From assembly GCA_029052015.1 (NCBI GenBank), contig JAIDJW010000005.1:1-37745 (forward strand): 37,745 nt of DNA, in the 5' to 3' direction. A program made the translations under genes and the position numbers. The notes under the pieces are model-generated. The model did not search any database. It was not told the DNA's origin and saw only the letters and a list, made by a program, of their open reading frames with translations. Position 1 is the first letter of the stretch; every line of letters starts with the position of its first letter. Below, piece after piece: positions 24,439 to 32,283 of the stretch. The stretch is from Paramuribaculum sp. Lineage in GTDB: Bacteria > Bacteroidota > Bacteroidia > Bacteroidales > Muribaculaceae.

Positions 24439-25827
24439 GTGTCATTAATCAAGTCAATATCGGGTATCCGCGGCACAATCGGCGGTGCCCCGGGCGAGGG
24501 ACTTTCGCCTCTCGACATTGTGAAATTCACAGCGGCATACGCCACATTCATCCGCCGCACCACTACCAAGAGCAGCAATGTGATAGTAGTTGGCCGCGAC
24601 GCGCGCCTGAGCGGCGAAATGGTGAGCGGCATCGTGGTGTCGACTCTCTGCGGCATGGGCTTCGATGTTGTCAACATCGGCCTTGCGTCCACCCCCACAA
24701 CCGAAATAGCGGTGACCGGCGAGAACGCCTGCGGCGGCATCATCATCACCGCAAGCCATAATCCGGTGCAGTGGAATGCCCTGAAGCTGCTTAACGAGAA
24801 TGGAGAATTTCTCAACGACGCTCAGGGCAAAGAGGTGCTTGCCATAGCGGCAGCGGACTCCTACGAGTTTGCCCCTGTGATGGAGCTCGGCCACGAGCAA
24901 ATCAACACCACCTACAACCGCCGTCACATCGACAGCGTGCTCGGCCTTGACCTTGTTGACACCAAAGCTATTGCGGATGCCAATTTCACTGTTGCCGTGG
25001 ATGCGGTCAACTCAGTTGGCGGCACCATCATACCGCAGCTTCTGCGCGCCCTCGGCGTGAAAAACATCATAGAGCTCAACTGCGAGGCAACAGGCAAGTT
25101 TGCCCACACTCCTGAGCCTATCCCCGAAAACCTGACCCAGATCAGCGACCTTATGAAGAGCGGCAAGGCAGATGTTGGCTTTGTGGTTGACCCGGATGTT
25201 GACCGTCTGGCGATAGTGATGGAAAACGGCGAGATGTTTGTGGAGGAGTACACCCTCGTGGCGATAGCCGACTATGTGCTCAGCCAGACTCCCGGCTCTA
25301 CAGTGAGCAACCTGAGCTCCTCGCGCGCGCTCCGCGATGTGACCGAGCGCCACGGCTGCAGCTACAGCGCAAGCGCGGTAGGCGAGGTGAACGTGACCAC
25401 CAAAATGAAGGAGACGGGCGCGGTAATCGGCGGCGAGGGCAACGGCGGCGTAATATATCCCGCAAGCCACTACGGCAGAGACGCTCTCGTTGGCGTGGCT
25501 CTCTTCCTGACCCTGCTCGCCAAGAGCGGCAAAAAGGTGAGCGAGCTTAAGAAGACCTATCCGGCCTACGCTATTGCCAAGAACAAGATAGAACTTACTG
25601 CGGAAATAGACGTTGACGCGATACTCGCCGAGGTGAAGAAGCGCTACAGCAACGAGACCATCACGGATATAGACGGCGTGAAGATAGACTTCGCCGACTC
25701 ATGGGTGCACCTGCGCAAGAGCAACACCGAGCCTATCATCCGCATCTACTCCGAGGCCGCCACAATGGAAGCCGCCGACGAGCTGGCAAACCAGATCAAG
25801 GCGGTCATAGCCTCCATGACAGCGTGA
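24439..25827 (+). CDS. glmM: Phosphoglucosamine mutase (GTG start)
   Basis: GlmM converts glucosamine-6-phosphate to glucosamine-1-phosphate on the way to UDP-GlcNAc for peptidoglycan and LPS. The 462-residue protein begins at GTG (MSLIKSISGIRGTIGG) and has the alpha-D-phosphohexomutase motifs: TASHNP (103-108) with phosphoserine Ser106, the metal loop DPDVDR (251-256), the sugar loop GGEGNGG (about 339-345) and the phosphate-binding loop RKSNTEP near the end. The GEGNGG loop is also seen in phosphomannomutase/phosphoglucomutase enzymes, so broader specificity is possible. Its stop overlaps the start of the next gene (GTGA). Confidence 0.9.
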   Translation: MSLIKSISGIRGTIGGAPGEGLSPLDIVKFTAAYATFIRRTTTKSSNVIVVGRDARLSGEMVSGIVVSTLCGMGFDVVNIGLASTPTTEIAVTGENACGGIIITASHNPVQWNALKLLNENGEFLNDAQGKEVLAIAAADSYEFAPVMELGHEQINTTYNRRHIDSVLGLDLVDTKAIADANFTVAVDAVNSVGGTIIPQLLRALGVKNIIELNCEATGKFAHTPEPIPENLTQISDLMKSGKADVGFVVDPDVDRLAIVMENGEMFVEEYTLVAIADYVLSQTPGSTVSNLSSSRALRDVTERHGCSYSASAVGEVNVTTKMKETGAVIGGEGNGGVIYPASHYGRDALVGVALFLTLLAKSGKKVSELKKTYPAYAIAKNKIELTAEIDVDAILAEVKKRYSNETITDIDGVKIDFADSWVHLRKSNTEPIIRIYSEAATMEAADELANQIKAVIASMTA

Positions 25828-26774
25828 AAGCGACAATACTGACCCTGCTACTGCCCCTGGCGCTGCAGCTGAATGCTGCCGCTCCGGGGGCAGTGCCGTC
25901 ACATATAGTCAGCATCCCGACGGCATGCGTGCGCGGCAGCAGCGCCCACTCCAGCGAGCTGGTGAGCCAGGCGCTGATGGGCACTCCTGTGGCGATGACC
26001 GACAGCGTTGGCGAGTGGATAGGCGTGGAGCTGCCTGACGGCTACCGCGGCTATATCAACCGGTCGGGTCTGCGCAGACTTGACGGGGAATCCCTCGCCG
26101 ACTGGAAGAGGAGCGCGCGGCTCGTTGCCACCTGCGCTGAAACGGCAGGGGTGATGAGCGACTCCACGACCCACGGCCACAGGCTGAGCTATCTGGTGAA
26201 CGGGGCCATAGCGCAGGGTGAGATTCCTGCAGGAGGCGAATGGGCGCGGGTGACGCTGCCGGACGGCACAAACGGCTTTGTGGAGGCGAAGCATGTAGCT
26301 CCGCTCGAACAGGTTGCACATGGAGGCACCGACACAGGCCTCATCATATCCACCGCACTGGCAGCCGCTGGCGCACCATATCTGTGGGGCGGCACCACCC
26401 TGCTCGCCCCCGACTGCTCGGGGCTTGTCAAGAGAGCGTTTTTCGCCACGGGACTCATACTGCCTCGCGATGCCTCGCAGCAGGCGCTGACAGGTATAGA
26501 GCTGCCGGCAAACAGGCCGGACCTGTGGATTGCGGGCGACCTGCTCTTTTTCGGCTCGGAGAGCCCGGGAGCCGACCCGCAGCGCATAACCCATGTGGGA
26601 GTGTATATGCGCGACGGCAGATTCGTCCACTCAAGCGGCAGGGTGCTGACATCAAGCGTGAGCGCCGTCGACCCGCTGTTTATCAACCGCCCGGTAGTCA
26701 AGGCCGTGAGAATACTCGGCTGCGAAGACACCCCGGGTATAATTCGATTATCTTCACATCCATGGTATTTCTGA
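25824..26774 (+). CDS. SH3-NlpC/P60 muropeptide endopeptidase
   Basis: I choose the GTG at 25824, which opens a signal peptide (VKATILTLLLPLALQLNAAA) and overlaps the glmM stop by GTGA, suggesting translational coupling; the ORF-track start lies inside glmM. The 316-residue product has SH3b-like segments at about 25-85 and 95-160 (GEWIGVELPDGYRGYINRSGL; GEWARVTLPDGTNGFVEAKHV) and a C-terminal NlpC/P60 domain: APYLWGG, DCSG with catalytic Cys198, ITHVGVYM with His257, RFVHSSG with His269. This is the layout of gamma-D-glutamyl-L-diamino acid endopeptidases (YkfC-like, dipeptidyl-peptidase VI), which trim cell-wall stem peptides. Placing it after glmM links wall synthesis and turnover. Confidence 0.88.
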   Translation: MKATILTLLLPLALQLNAAAPGAVPSHIVSIPTACVRGSSAHSSELVSQALMGTPVAMTDSVGEWIGVELPDGYRGYINRSGLRRLDGESLADWKRSARLVATCAETAGVMSDSTTHGHRLSYLVNGAIAQGEIPAGGEWARVTLPDGTNGFVEAKHVAPLEQVAHGGTDTGLIISTALAAAGAPYLWGGTTLLAPDCSGLVKRAFFATGLILPRDASQQALTGIELPANRPDLWIAGDLLFFGSESPGADPQRITHVGVYMRDGRFVHSSGRVLTSSVSAVDPLFINRPVVKAVRILGCEDTPGIIRLSSHPWYF

Positions 26775-27379
26775 AACGCATGGCGGCGGTCATCGTCATG
26801 GTCGCCGCTTTTTGTCAGGGGGTTATCGGTCAGGACATCAACACTACCCCCAAGGCGAGGCATTATGCTGTCGACGACATCGGTCAGTTTGTGCCCGCGC
26901 TGATGATTCCCGCAGTCGGTCTCTGCGGGGTGAAGGGGCGTCATGACTGGCGCGAGCGCATAGCTGTTGCCGCCACAGCCTTTATCATCAACGAGGGGCT
27001 GACGCAGACTCTCAAGCACACTATCCACAGCACGCGGCCTGACGGCACCGACCGCCACTCCTTCCCGAGCGGCCACAGCAGCCGCGCTTTTGCGGGCGCG
27101 GAGATTGTCCGCGCCGAGTACGGCTGGGGCTGGGGTGCCGGCGCCTACGCGGTAGCGGCGGGTGTCGGCGCGCTGCGCATCCATCACCGGCGCCATAGGT
27201 TCGGTGATGTTGCGGGTGGAGCTGTAGTCGGTTTTCTTAGCGCCCGCGCTGCGTACCTTCTTCTCCCGGTAGAGCGCCGCCTTTTCGGGTGGGAGAAAAC
27301 AGGTGTAACGGCAGTGGCGGTTCCAAATATCGACCTTGTGGAACGGAGTGCCGGTATAAGCGCGTGTGTGATTTTCTGA
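26762..27379 (+). CDS. PAP2-family (type 2 phosphatidic acid) phosphatase
   Basis: The real gene is the C-terminal part of the 26240 ORF; the ATG at 26762 opens a signal-like segment (MVFLKRMAAVIVMVAAFCQG) and overlaps the NlpC/P60 stop by 13 bases (ATG 26780 is an alternative). The 205 residues contain the three PAP2 motifs: KHTIHSTRP (Lys85, Arg92), PSGH (102-105, His105) and R-x5-H-x3-D (Arg139, His145, Asp149) in LRIHHRRHRFGDVAGG; the usual Ser before the Arg is Leu here. Likely substrates are undecaprenyl diphosphate or lipid A phosphates on the periplasmic face, but the sequence does not say which. There is no terminator right after it. Confidence 0.85.
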   Translation: MVFLKRMAAVIVMVAAFCQGVIGQDINTTPKARHYAVDDIGQFVPALMIPAVGLCGVKGRHDWRERIAVAATAFIINEGLTQTLKHTIHSTRPDGTDRHSFPSGHSSRAFAGAEIVRAEYGWGWGAGAYAVAAGVGALRIHHRRHRFGDVAGGAVVGFLSARAAYLLLPVERRLFGWEKTGVTAVAVPNIDLVERSAGISACVIF

Positions 27380-27460
27380 GTGCGGTGTGTTCATGATTGT
27401 GCAAAGTTAGGTGGCGCCGGAGGGGAATTTTCTGCGAAAATGCATACTTTGGCGCGGCAT

Positions 27461-27577
27461 GCCGCGCACACAGAAGACTAATAGGCTCGCGGGAGAAAAC
27501 GGCGGTTGAAAACCGCCGACCCATAGGCAAGCCGCGCACACAGAAGACTAATTGGCTCGCGGGAGAAAACGGCGGTT
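27461..27577 (+). repeat. Two 47-bp direct repeats, 70-bp period
   Basis: The 47-bp unit starts GCCGCGCACACAGAAGACTA and ends GGAGAAAACGGCGGTT; the copies at 27461-27507 and 27531-27577 differ at one base. Between them is a mini-hairpin GGCGGTT-GAA-AACCGCC (27501-27517). The second copy runs straight into palindromic repeat C. A degenerate relative (AAGCCGCGCACAC, then CTCGCGGCGGGAAA) follows the big surface gene at 32111-32163. Confidence 0.9.
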
Positions 27578-27613
27578 AATTATCGCGGTTTCTTTGCTAG
27601 CAAAGAAACCGCC
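27571..27613 (+). repeat. Palindromic intergenic repeat, copy C, with a 28-bp perfect palindrome
   Basis: This element aligns with copies A and B (GGCGGTTAATTATCGC at the left, GCAAAGAAACCGCC at the right). Bases 27585-27612 form a perfect 28-bp palindrome whose left half is GCGGTTTCTTTGCT; the outer GGCGGT/ACCGCC arms offer an alternative pairing. It ends about 45 bases before the surface-protein start codon. Confidence 0.9.
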
Positions 27614-27658
27614 AATCCATATATAATTATAAATCAATCAAATAATACAGGAGTGTTT

Positions 27659-30600
27659 ATGAAAAAGTTATTCGCATGGCTGATGAGTGCAGCATTAGCG
27701 CTTATGCCACAGGTGGCGAATGCGGATGTCATTGAGTTTAATCTCACCGAGGCATTCGACAATCGTGACATGACAGGTTATTTTTATAACTATGATCCTA
27801 ACGATGAGACCAAAGGCAAATTCTTTATTGAAACAAACGGGCTGCTGCCTTCAATCGGAGCTCCGAGAACCTTGAGCCGCGTATTTACAGCGAGCAACGG
27901 CAAAGAGTACAGACTTGTATTGGACTTTAAAAACAGAGACCAGTATCCTAATAATATAAGTGTTTCAAGCAACACGTATTCCGGATCAATATATATATCA
28001 TTCAAAGACAATATTGTATTTGATATTTATATCTTAAACAAGGTTGGCAAAAAGGCTGCAAACCTCAGTCAAATATGGCTTTATCCTGTAGGCAGCTATA
28101 TAAATTCTCAGGCACCAAACATATTGATACAGGATGGTGTGACTAACCAGCAAAAAGATATTCAAAACGCCAATTCATCAAGCGCATACGTGCGCTGGTA
28201 TCCCAAAAACGGTACAAAATCCGACATCGCCAATCTAAAAATCGGAAATACTGAGATAACAAGTTTTGGAGACACAAGATTCTATCTGGGAAAAACCAGA
28301 GTAATCTACACTTTGTTGCCGACGGAGCCGGAGGCGCCGGTGCTGAGCGCGGTGAGCGGCAAGAAGCCGGACAAGGACGGGGTAATAAATTTCGTAAATT
28401 CGATTGATATCCAGGCGAGTATCAACGAACTTGACGAGGGTAACGGCATAGAGCTGTATGGCGAGGAAGTGGAGACGGGCAGCACCAAGCAGCAACCGGA
28501 CGTCACCGACGCCAACAAAGTGGACGACAAGGCTATAATAAGCATAGCCAATAGCTGCCGCTATATGCTCATGGCAAAGAATCCTGCGGGAACAGACCTG
28601 ACAAGCCCGGTGACGGAGCTGACATTCAACCGCCTGGAGGCTAAGGGCTACGAGAGCATCAGAGCGCTGACAGGCATCACTCCGGGGGCAACTCCGCCGA
28701 CTTCCAACAGCAATGACCGCGAGGTGGTGACTTTCAGCCGCCCGCTGCTTGTGGAGGGCGTGTATGCTACAAATCAAAACAATATCACCTTCATATATCT
28801 GCGCGACAGCGCGGGCGACATGATTCGCGCTGTGTGTGCCAGCAACGCTATGCCCGGGGGCATCTACGCCGGAGAGTATCTGCCGGCAAACGGCTTTGCA
28901 GGACGCTATATCCACAACGCGGGCATGCCTGAAATCGAAGTGAGCGATTTCACCAAGTATTTTTGCCCGACGACAGCGACAATAAATGGTGTGGAGGGTT
29001 TTCCCGCCACCGAGGAGCGCATGAACAGCGAGCTTGAGGCAGGCAAGCGCATTGTGAGCGAGAGCGATTTCAACAGGCATCTGCTGCTGAGCCATCTGAC
29101 ATACGCGGAGAATAACAGGGTGACCGATGCCAACGGCAACAGCTACCAGCTGTATCCCCGCTTCCAGGATTATGAGGTGGAGAGCCACGAGGCGGGCACT
29201 GCGGTGTATCTCGACTGCTATGTGGGCAAGACTGCCGACGGCATCATGCTCATACCGGTGAAGACGCTCGTGTGCGCGCCGACACCGATAGCGCGCTTCA
29301 AAAACGGCAACCGGATAAGCGGCGATGTGCATATAGTGAAGGTTGACGCGCAGCATCCCATCGAGTGGGAACTAATCAAACCGGAAAACGGCAACTACAG
29401 CTATCTGTGCAATGTTGACGGCTACAACTGGATGGCAGCCCCGCAGCCGGTTAATTTCAGCGACTTCAAGGGCACTCTGCCAGACGGCAGAAAGTATTGC
29501 GACCTGGTAATCTCCGCCAATATCGGCGGGGAATATAATCCGCTGACCTCTACTGTCGAGAAGATACGCTTCATCATAGAGAAGGCGCGCGAAGCGGGAA
29601 GCATCAAGGATTTCAAGGACGCGCTGCTCGACAGCGAGGGCAATGTGAAGATAGACGCCCGAATGAGCGACTATTACCTGATAGGCGGCAATGTGGTAAT
29701 CGAAGCGAAGACAGACTATTATCTGTATGTGCGCGACAATGTTGAGAACGCGAGCTCGCGCAACCATCTGCTGATATACAACCCCAACAAGTGGGACAAT
29801 CCTCAGATCGTGGACTCCAAGGGCCAGAGCCGCAGCCTGGCTGTCGGGGATGTGATAAGCGGATTCGTGATGAAGCCCGACCTTACTCCTCAGGGCAACC
29901 TGCGTGGGCGAGGCGAGGGATTTGCCCGCACCTATGGCGTGGTGACAGCCCCCGGCACAGTGCAGCCCGCCACCCTGACCGAGGTTGAGGTGTGTCAGTG
30001 CGAGGGTCAGCCCGGTGAGGAGCCTCACGAGAGCTATTACAAGAACTTCACCTACACCGGTGCAGACCGGATGATGCATTTCCGCTTCAAGAACGTGACT
30101 GTGAGCAACCGCCCGAATCCGGCATACGCCGACGCGGAGGAGCTTGAGGACGGCACGAGGGTGGATGAAAACGGTGAGATTGTCGACGAGCTGATATACA
30201 CTCTCGAGCTGGGCACTCCGCTGGATATGCGCTTCAATGTGTTTACCAGCCGTCGCGGCGGCTGGGTGACGAGCTACACCGAGGGCGTGCAGTACACCAT
30301 CGAAGGTGTGCTCGTGCAGGACAAGCTGCGGAGCCCGAGCGGCTTCTCGCTGGCGATGATAGATTTCAGCACCGCAGACCAGGCTCTTGCCCCTGCAAGG
30401 ATATATATGGAGGGACTCGAGGATGCTACTCCCGACTCCAACGGCGAGATAGGCTATATCAGCGCGGGCAAAGTGTTTATCGACAAAGCCGAGGGCGCGC
30501 GGGAGAATGCGGTGATTTACTACACTCTCGACGGCAGCGACCCCAAAACCAACAGACACCGCTCGGTGTATGACGCTACGCAGGGCATAGCGCTGCCTGA

Positions 30601-32098
30601 CAACATGAAGGTTGTGAGCGTGAGAGCATATGCTGCATGGCCCGGAGCGAGCCCGAGCGCAGAAAAGAACATGAAATTCCGCCGCGAGTCGGAGGAGTTT
30701 ACCTATATTCTCAACTTCCTGAGCCAGGCGCAGGAGGGACTGCCATATCACTTCAACGGACATGCGAGAGTAGTTGCCATCGGCGGCGAATATATGTTTG
30801 TGCGCGGCACCCAGGGCCATTATCTGGCGCTCCACCGTCCCGGCGGCGACTGGAGCGGCTATAAGCAGGGCCAGTATGTGAGCGACCTGGTTGTTGCCGT
30901 GGAGAAGGTGGGCGCAGACAAGATTGTTCGCGGCGCGATTGTCAGCGACGCATACGCTCCGTTCCTCACCCCCGGCAGCGCTGCCAAACCCGACGGACTG
31001 AAAGAAGAGATAGCGGTGACCCAGCGCGAGATAGCCGACCAGATAGACGAGGTTAGCGCAGCCAATGCGCGGAGGCTTGTGACAGTGCGCAATGTTGCTC
31101 TGGATGGAGTGGAGTTTGAGGCTGAGATAAGCTCCCAGGTCACGGAGTGGACTCTGATTCCCAACCAGGGACATGACATAAGCAAAGCTGTGAGAATCAA
31201 CTACAGCGTGCTCGCGTTTGAAATGCCTGAAAAGGGCACCGAAGGAAGGTATTACAATGTGACAGGCTTTGTGATGCTTGACGAGAACGGCATCCCTGAG
31301 ATATGGCCCACGGCGATAGACCGCATCGAAAACGCGGACGCACCGGCAGTGAGCGCCGACAGCGAGTCGTTGCTGACACAGACGGGGGTAAATTCCTATG
31401 TTCTGGAATTTTATCCGAGCGCGGTAGTGAGCCTCAACTACAACGGCAAGAACGCTTCAAAAGCCACTATCCGCTACATATTCACCAGAGACGAGAGCGC
31501 ACCGGACGAAAACGCGCGGTGGAATGTGTACGGCCAGCCCTTCAGCGTGAGCGGCAACGGCTATATCCACGCATACGTGGAGGTGGCCGGCATGGAGGCG
31601 AGCGGCCACACCCACATAGAGCTTGTCAGGACGCAGAAGCATATCAGCGGCGGCGTGACCTACAGCATGATAAAGGATGGCGAGGGAAGCGCTAAGGTTG
31701 AGCTGAAACCTATCGACAATCTGACCGCGGGCAGCTATGCGATATACTATTCGACTGACTACAACACCGCTCCGGCAGTGAGCGAGGCTATGCGCTACAC
31801 AAGCCCGTTTGCCGTGCCTGAGAGCGGAGTGGTGCTTGCGATACTTGTCGAGGAGGGCAAGCGCCCGAGCGAGGTGCAGACCATGAATGTGTGGCACTTC
31901 GGCGAATCGACCGGCATTGACGGCATCAGCGGCTCCGAAGGAGAGAGTGAAGTGAGAGTTGACGGCGACAGCATCATCGCTCCGCAGGGCAGCGAGGTGT
32001 ATGACCTGAGCGGCAGACGGGTGCAGCCCGGCGGTCTTGCAAGCGGGGTGTATGTGGTAAGACTCCCCGGCGGCAAGGCTGTGAAGGTGAGAATCTGA
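27659..32098 (+). CDS. Giant modular secreted surface protein, full-length paralogue
   Basis: The ATG at 27659, behind AGGAG, opens a signal peptide (MKKLFAWLMSAALALMPQVANA); the GTG two codons earlier is less likely. The 1,479 residues comprise a unique N-terminal domain (about 25-215), OB-like modules near 330-390 and 647-740 (DYYLYVRDN ... HLLIYNPNKWDNPQIVDS), a chitobiase C-terminal-like module near 950-1015 (VIYYTLDGSDP), another OB-like module near 1020-1080 (GEYMFVRGTQGHYLAL), two further Ig-like modules, and a C-terminal 50-residue sorting-type tail (VYDLSGRRV ... GVYVV ... AVKVRI). It aligns collinearly with the gene at 1-4610. Secretion by a type IX-like route and surface anchoring are inferred from the tail; ligand unknown. 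The first 650 bases are strikingly AT-rich. Confidence 0.88.
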   Translation: MKKLFAWLMSAALALMPQVANADVIEFNLTEAFDNRDMTGYFYNYDPNDETKGKFFIETNGLLPSIGAPRTLSRVFTASNGKEYRLVLDFKNRDQYPNNISVSSNTYSGSIYISFKDNIVFDIYILNKVGKKAANLSQIWLYPVGSYINSQAPNILIQDGVTNQQKDIQNANSSSAYVRWYPKNGTKSDIANLKIGNTEITSFGDTRFYLGKTRVIYTLLPTEPEAPVLSAVSGKKPDKDGVINFVNSIDIQASINELDEGNGIELYGEEVETGSTKQQPDVTDANKVDDKAIISIANSCRYMLMAKNPAGTDLTSPVTELTFNRLEAKGYESIRALTGITPGATPPTSNSNDREVVTFSRPLLVEGVYATNQNNITFIYLRDSAGDMIRAVCASNAMPGGIYAGEYLPANGFAGRYIHNAGMPEIEVSDFTKYFCPTTATINGVEGFPATEERMNSELEAGKRIVSESDFNRHLLLSHLTYAENNRVTDANGNSYQLYPRFQDYEVESHEAGTAVYLDCYVGKTADGIMLIPVKTLVCAPTPIARFKNGNRISGDVHIVKVDAQHPIEWELIKPENGNYSYLCNVDGYNWMAAPQPVNFSDFKGTLPDGRKYCDLVISANIGGEYNPLTSTVEKIRFIIEKAREAGSIKDFKDALLDSEGNVKIDARMSDYYLIGGNVVIEAKTDYYLYVRDNVENASSRNHLLIYNPNKWDNPQIVDSKGQSRSLAVGDVISGFVMKPDLTPQGNLRGRGEGFARTYGVVTAPGTVQPATLTEVEVCQCEGQPGEEPHESYYKNFTYTGADRMMHFRFKNVTVSNRPNPAYADAEELEDGTRVDENGEIVDELIYTLELGTPLDMRFNVFTSRRGGWVTSYTEGVQYTIEGVLVQDKLRSPSGFSLAMIDFSTADQALAPARIYMEGLEDATPDSNGEIGYISAGKVFIDKAEGARENAVIYYTLDGSDPKTNRHRSVYDATQGIALPDNMKVVSVRAYAAWPGASPSAEKNMKFRRESEEFTYILNFLSQAQEGLPYHFNGHARVVAIGGEYMFVRGTQGHYLALHRPGGDWSGYKQGQYVSDLVVAVEKVGADKIVRGAIVSDAYAPFLTPGSAAKPDGLKEEIAVTQREIADQIDEVSAANARRLVTVRNVALDGVEFEAEISSQVTEWTLIPNQGHDISKAVRINYSVLAFEMPEKGTEGRYYNVTGFVMLDENGIPEIWPTAIDRIENADAPAVSADSESLLTQTGVNSYVLEFYPSAVVSLNYNGKNASKATIRYIFTRDESAPDENARWNVYGQPFSVSGNGYIHAYVEVAGMEASGHTHIELVRTQKHISGGVTYSMIKDGEGSAKVELKPIDNLTAGSYAIYYSTDYNTAPAVSEAMRYTSPFAVPESGVVLAILVEEGKRPSEVQTMNVWHFGESTGIDGISGSEGESEVRVDGDSIIAPQGSEVYDLSGRRVQPGGLASGVYVVRLPGGKAVKVRI

Positions 32099-32110
32099 CG
32101 CCGGCGCGAC

Positions 32111-32163
32111 AAGCCGCGCACACCGGAAAACAAACTCGCTCGCTAAAGCTCGCGGCGGGAAAC
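32111..32163 (+). repeat. Degenerate member of the GCCGCGCACA repeat family
   Basis: AAGCCGCGCACAC followed by GGAAAACAAACTCGCTCGC and GCTCGCGGCGGGAAAC resembles the 47-bp unit at 27461 in order and wording, with changes. It lies directly after the surface-protein stop codon, so the gene is flanked by the family on both sides. Confidence 0.5.
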
Positions 32164-32174
32164 AAATGAAGGAC

Positions 32175-32224
32175 AAAAGGCAGCTGCCTTAGCTTTTATA
32201 GCTGAGGTAGCTGCCTTATTTTAT
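32175..32224 (+). terminator. Terminator after the second surface protein gene
   Basis: A long hairpin: AAGGCAGCT (32177-32185) pairs with AGCTGCCTT (32209-32217), with further pairing of CCTTAGCT and AGCTGAGG inside, followed by ATTTTAT. The stem is 16 to 17 bp with one or two G-T pairs. Confidence 0.75.
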
Positions 32225-32246
32225 GGGTTGTTTGACAAAAAAAAGC

Positions 32247-32254
32247 TATATTTG
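32247..32254 (+). promoter_or_regulatory. -7 box of the ileS operon
   Basis: TATATTTG followed by CAC matches TAnnTTTG, 29 bases before the ATG. TTG and TTTG motifs lie at 32228-32234, but the spacing is shorter than the 20-base consensus. Confidence 0.55.
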
Positions 32255-32283
32255 CACTTTAAAATGGAAAAGCATTTGAGAAA

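Noticed and set aside
26189-27394. 401-codon minus-strand ORF preceded by a TAACTTTG box (27402-27409)
   Set aside because: The box fits the -7 consensus but no -33 is at the right distance, and the ORF is antisense to the NlpC/P60 and PAP2 genes with no recognisable motif. Antisense transcription is possible but not supported.
27461-27613. Possible CRISPR array
   Set aside because: Only two direct repeats, 47 bp long, with a 23-bp interval that itself contains repeat-derived sequence; no cas genes nearby.
29372-31174. 600-codon minus-strand ORF opposite the second surface gene
   Set aside because: Antisense shadow of a gene with signal peptide, modules and a paralogue.
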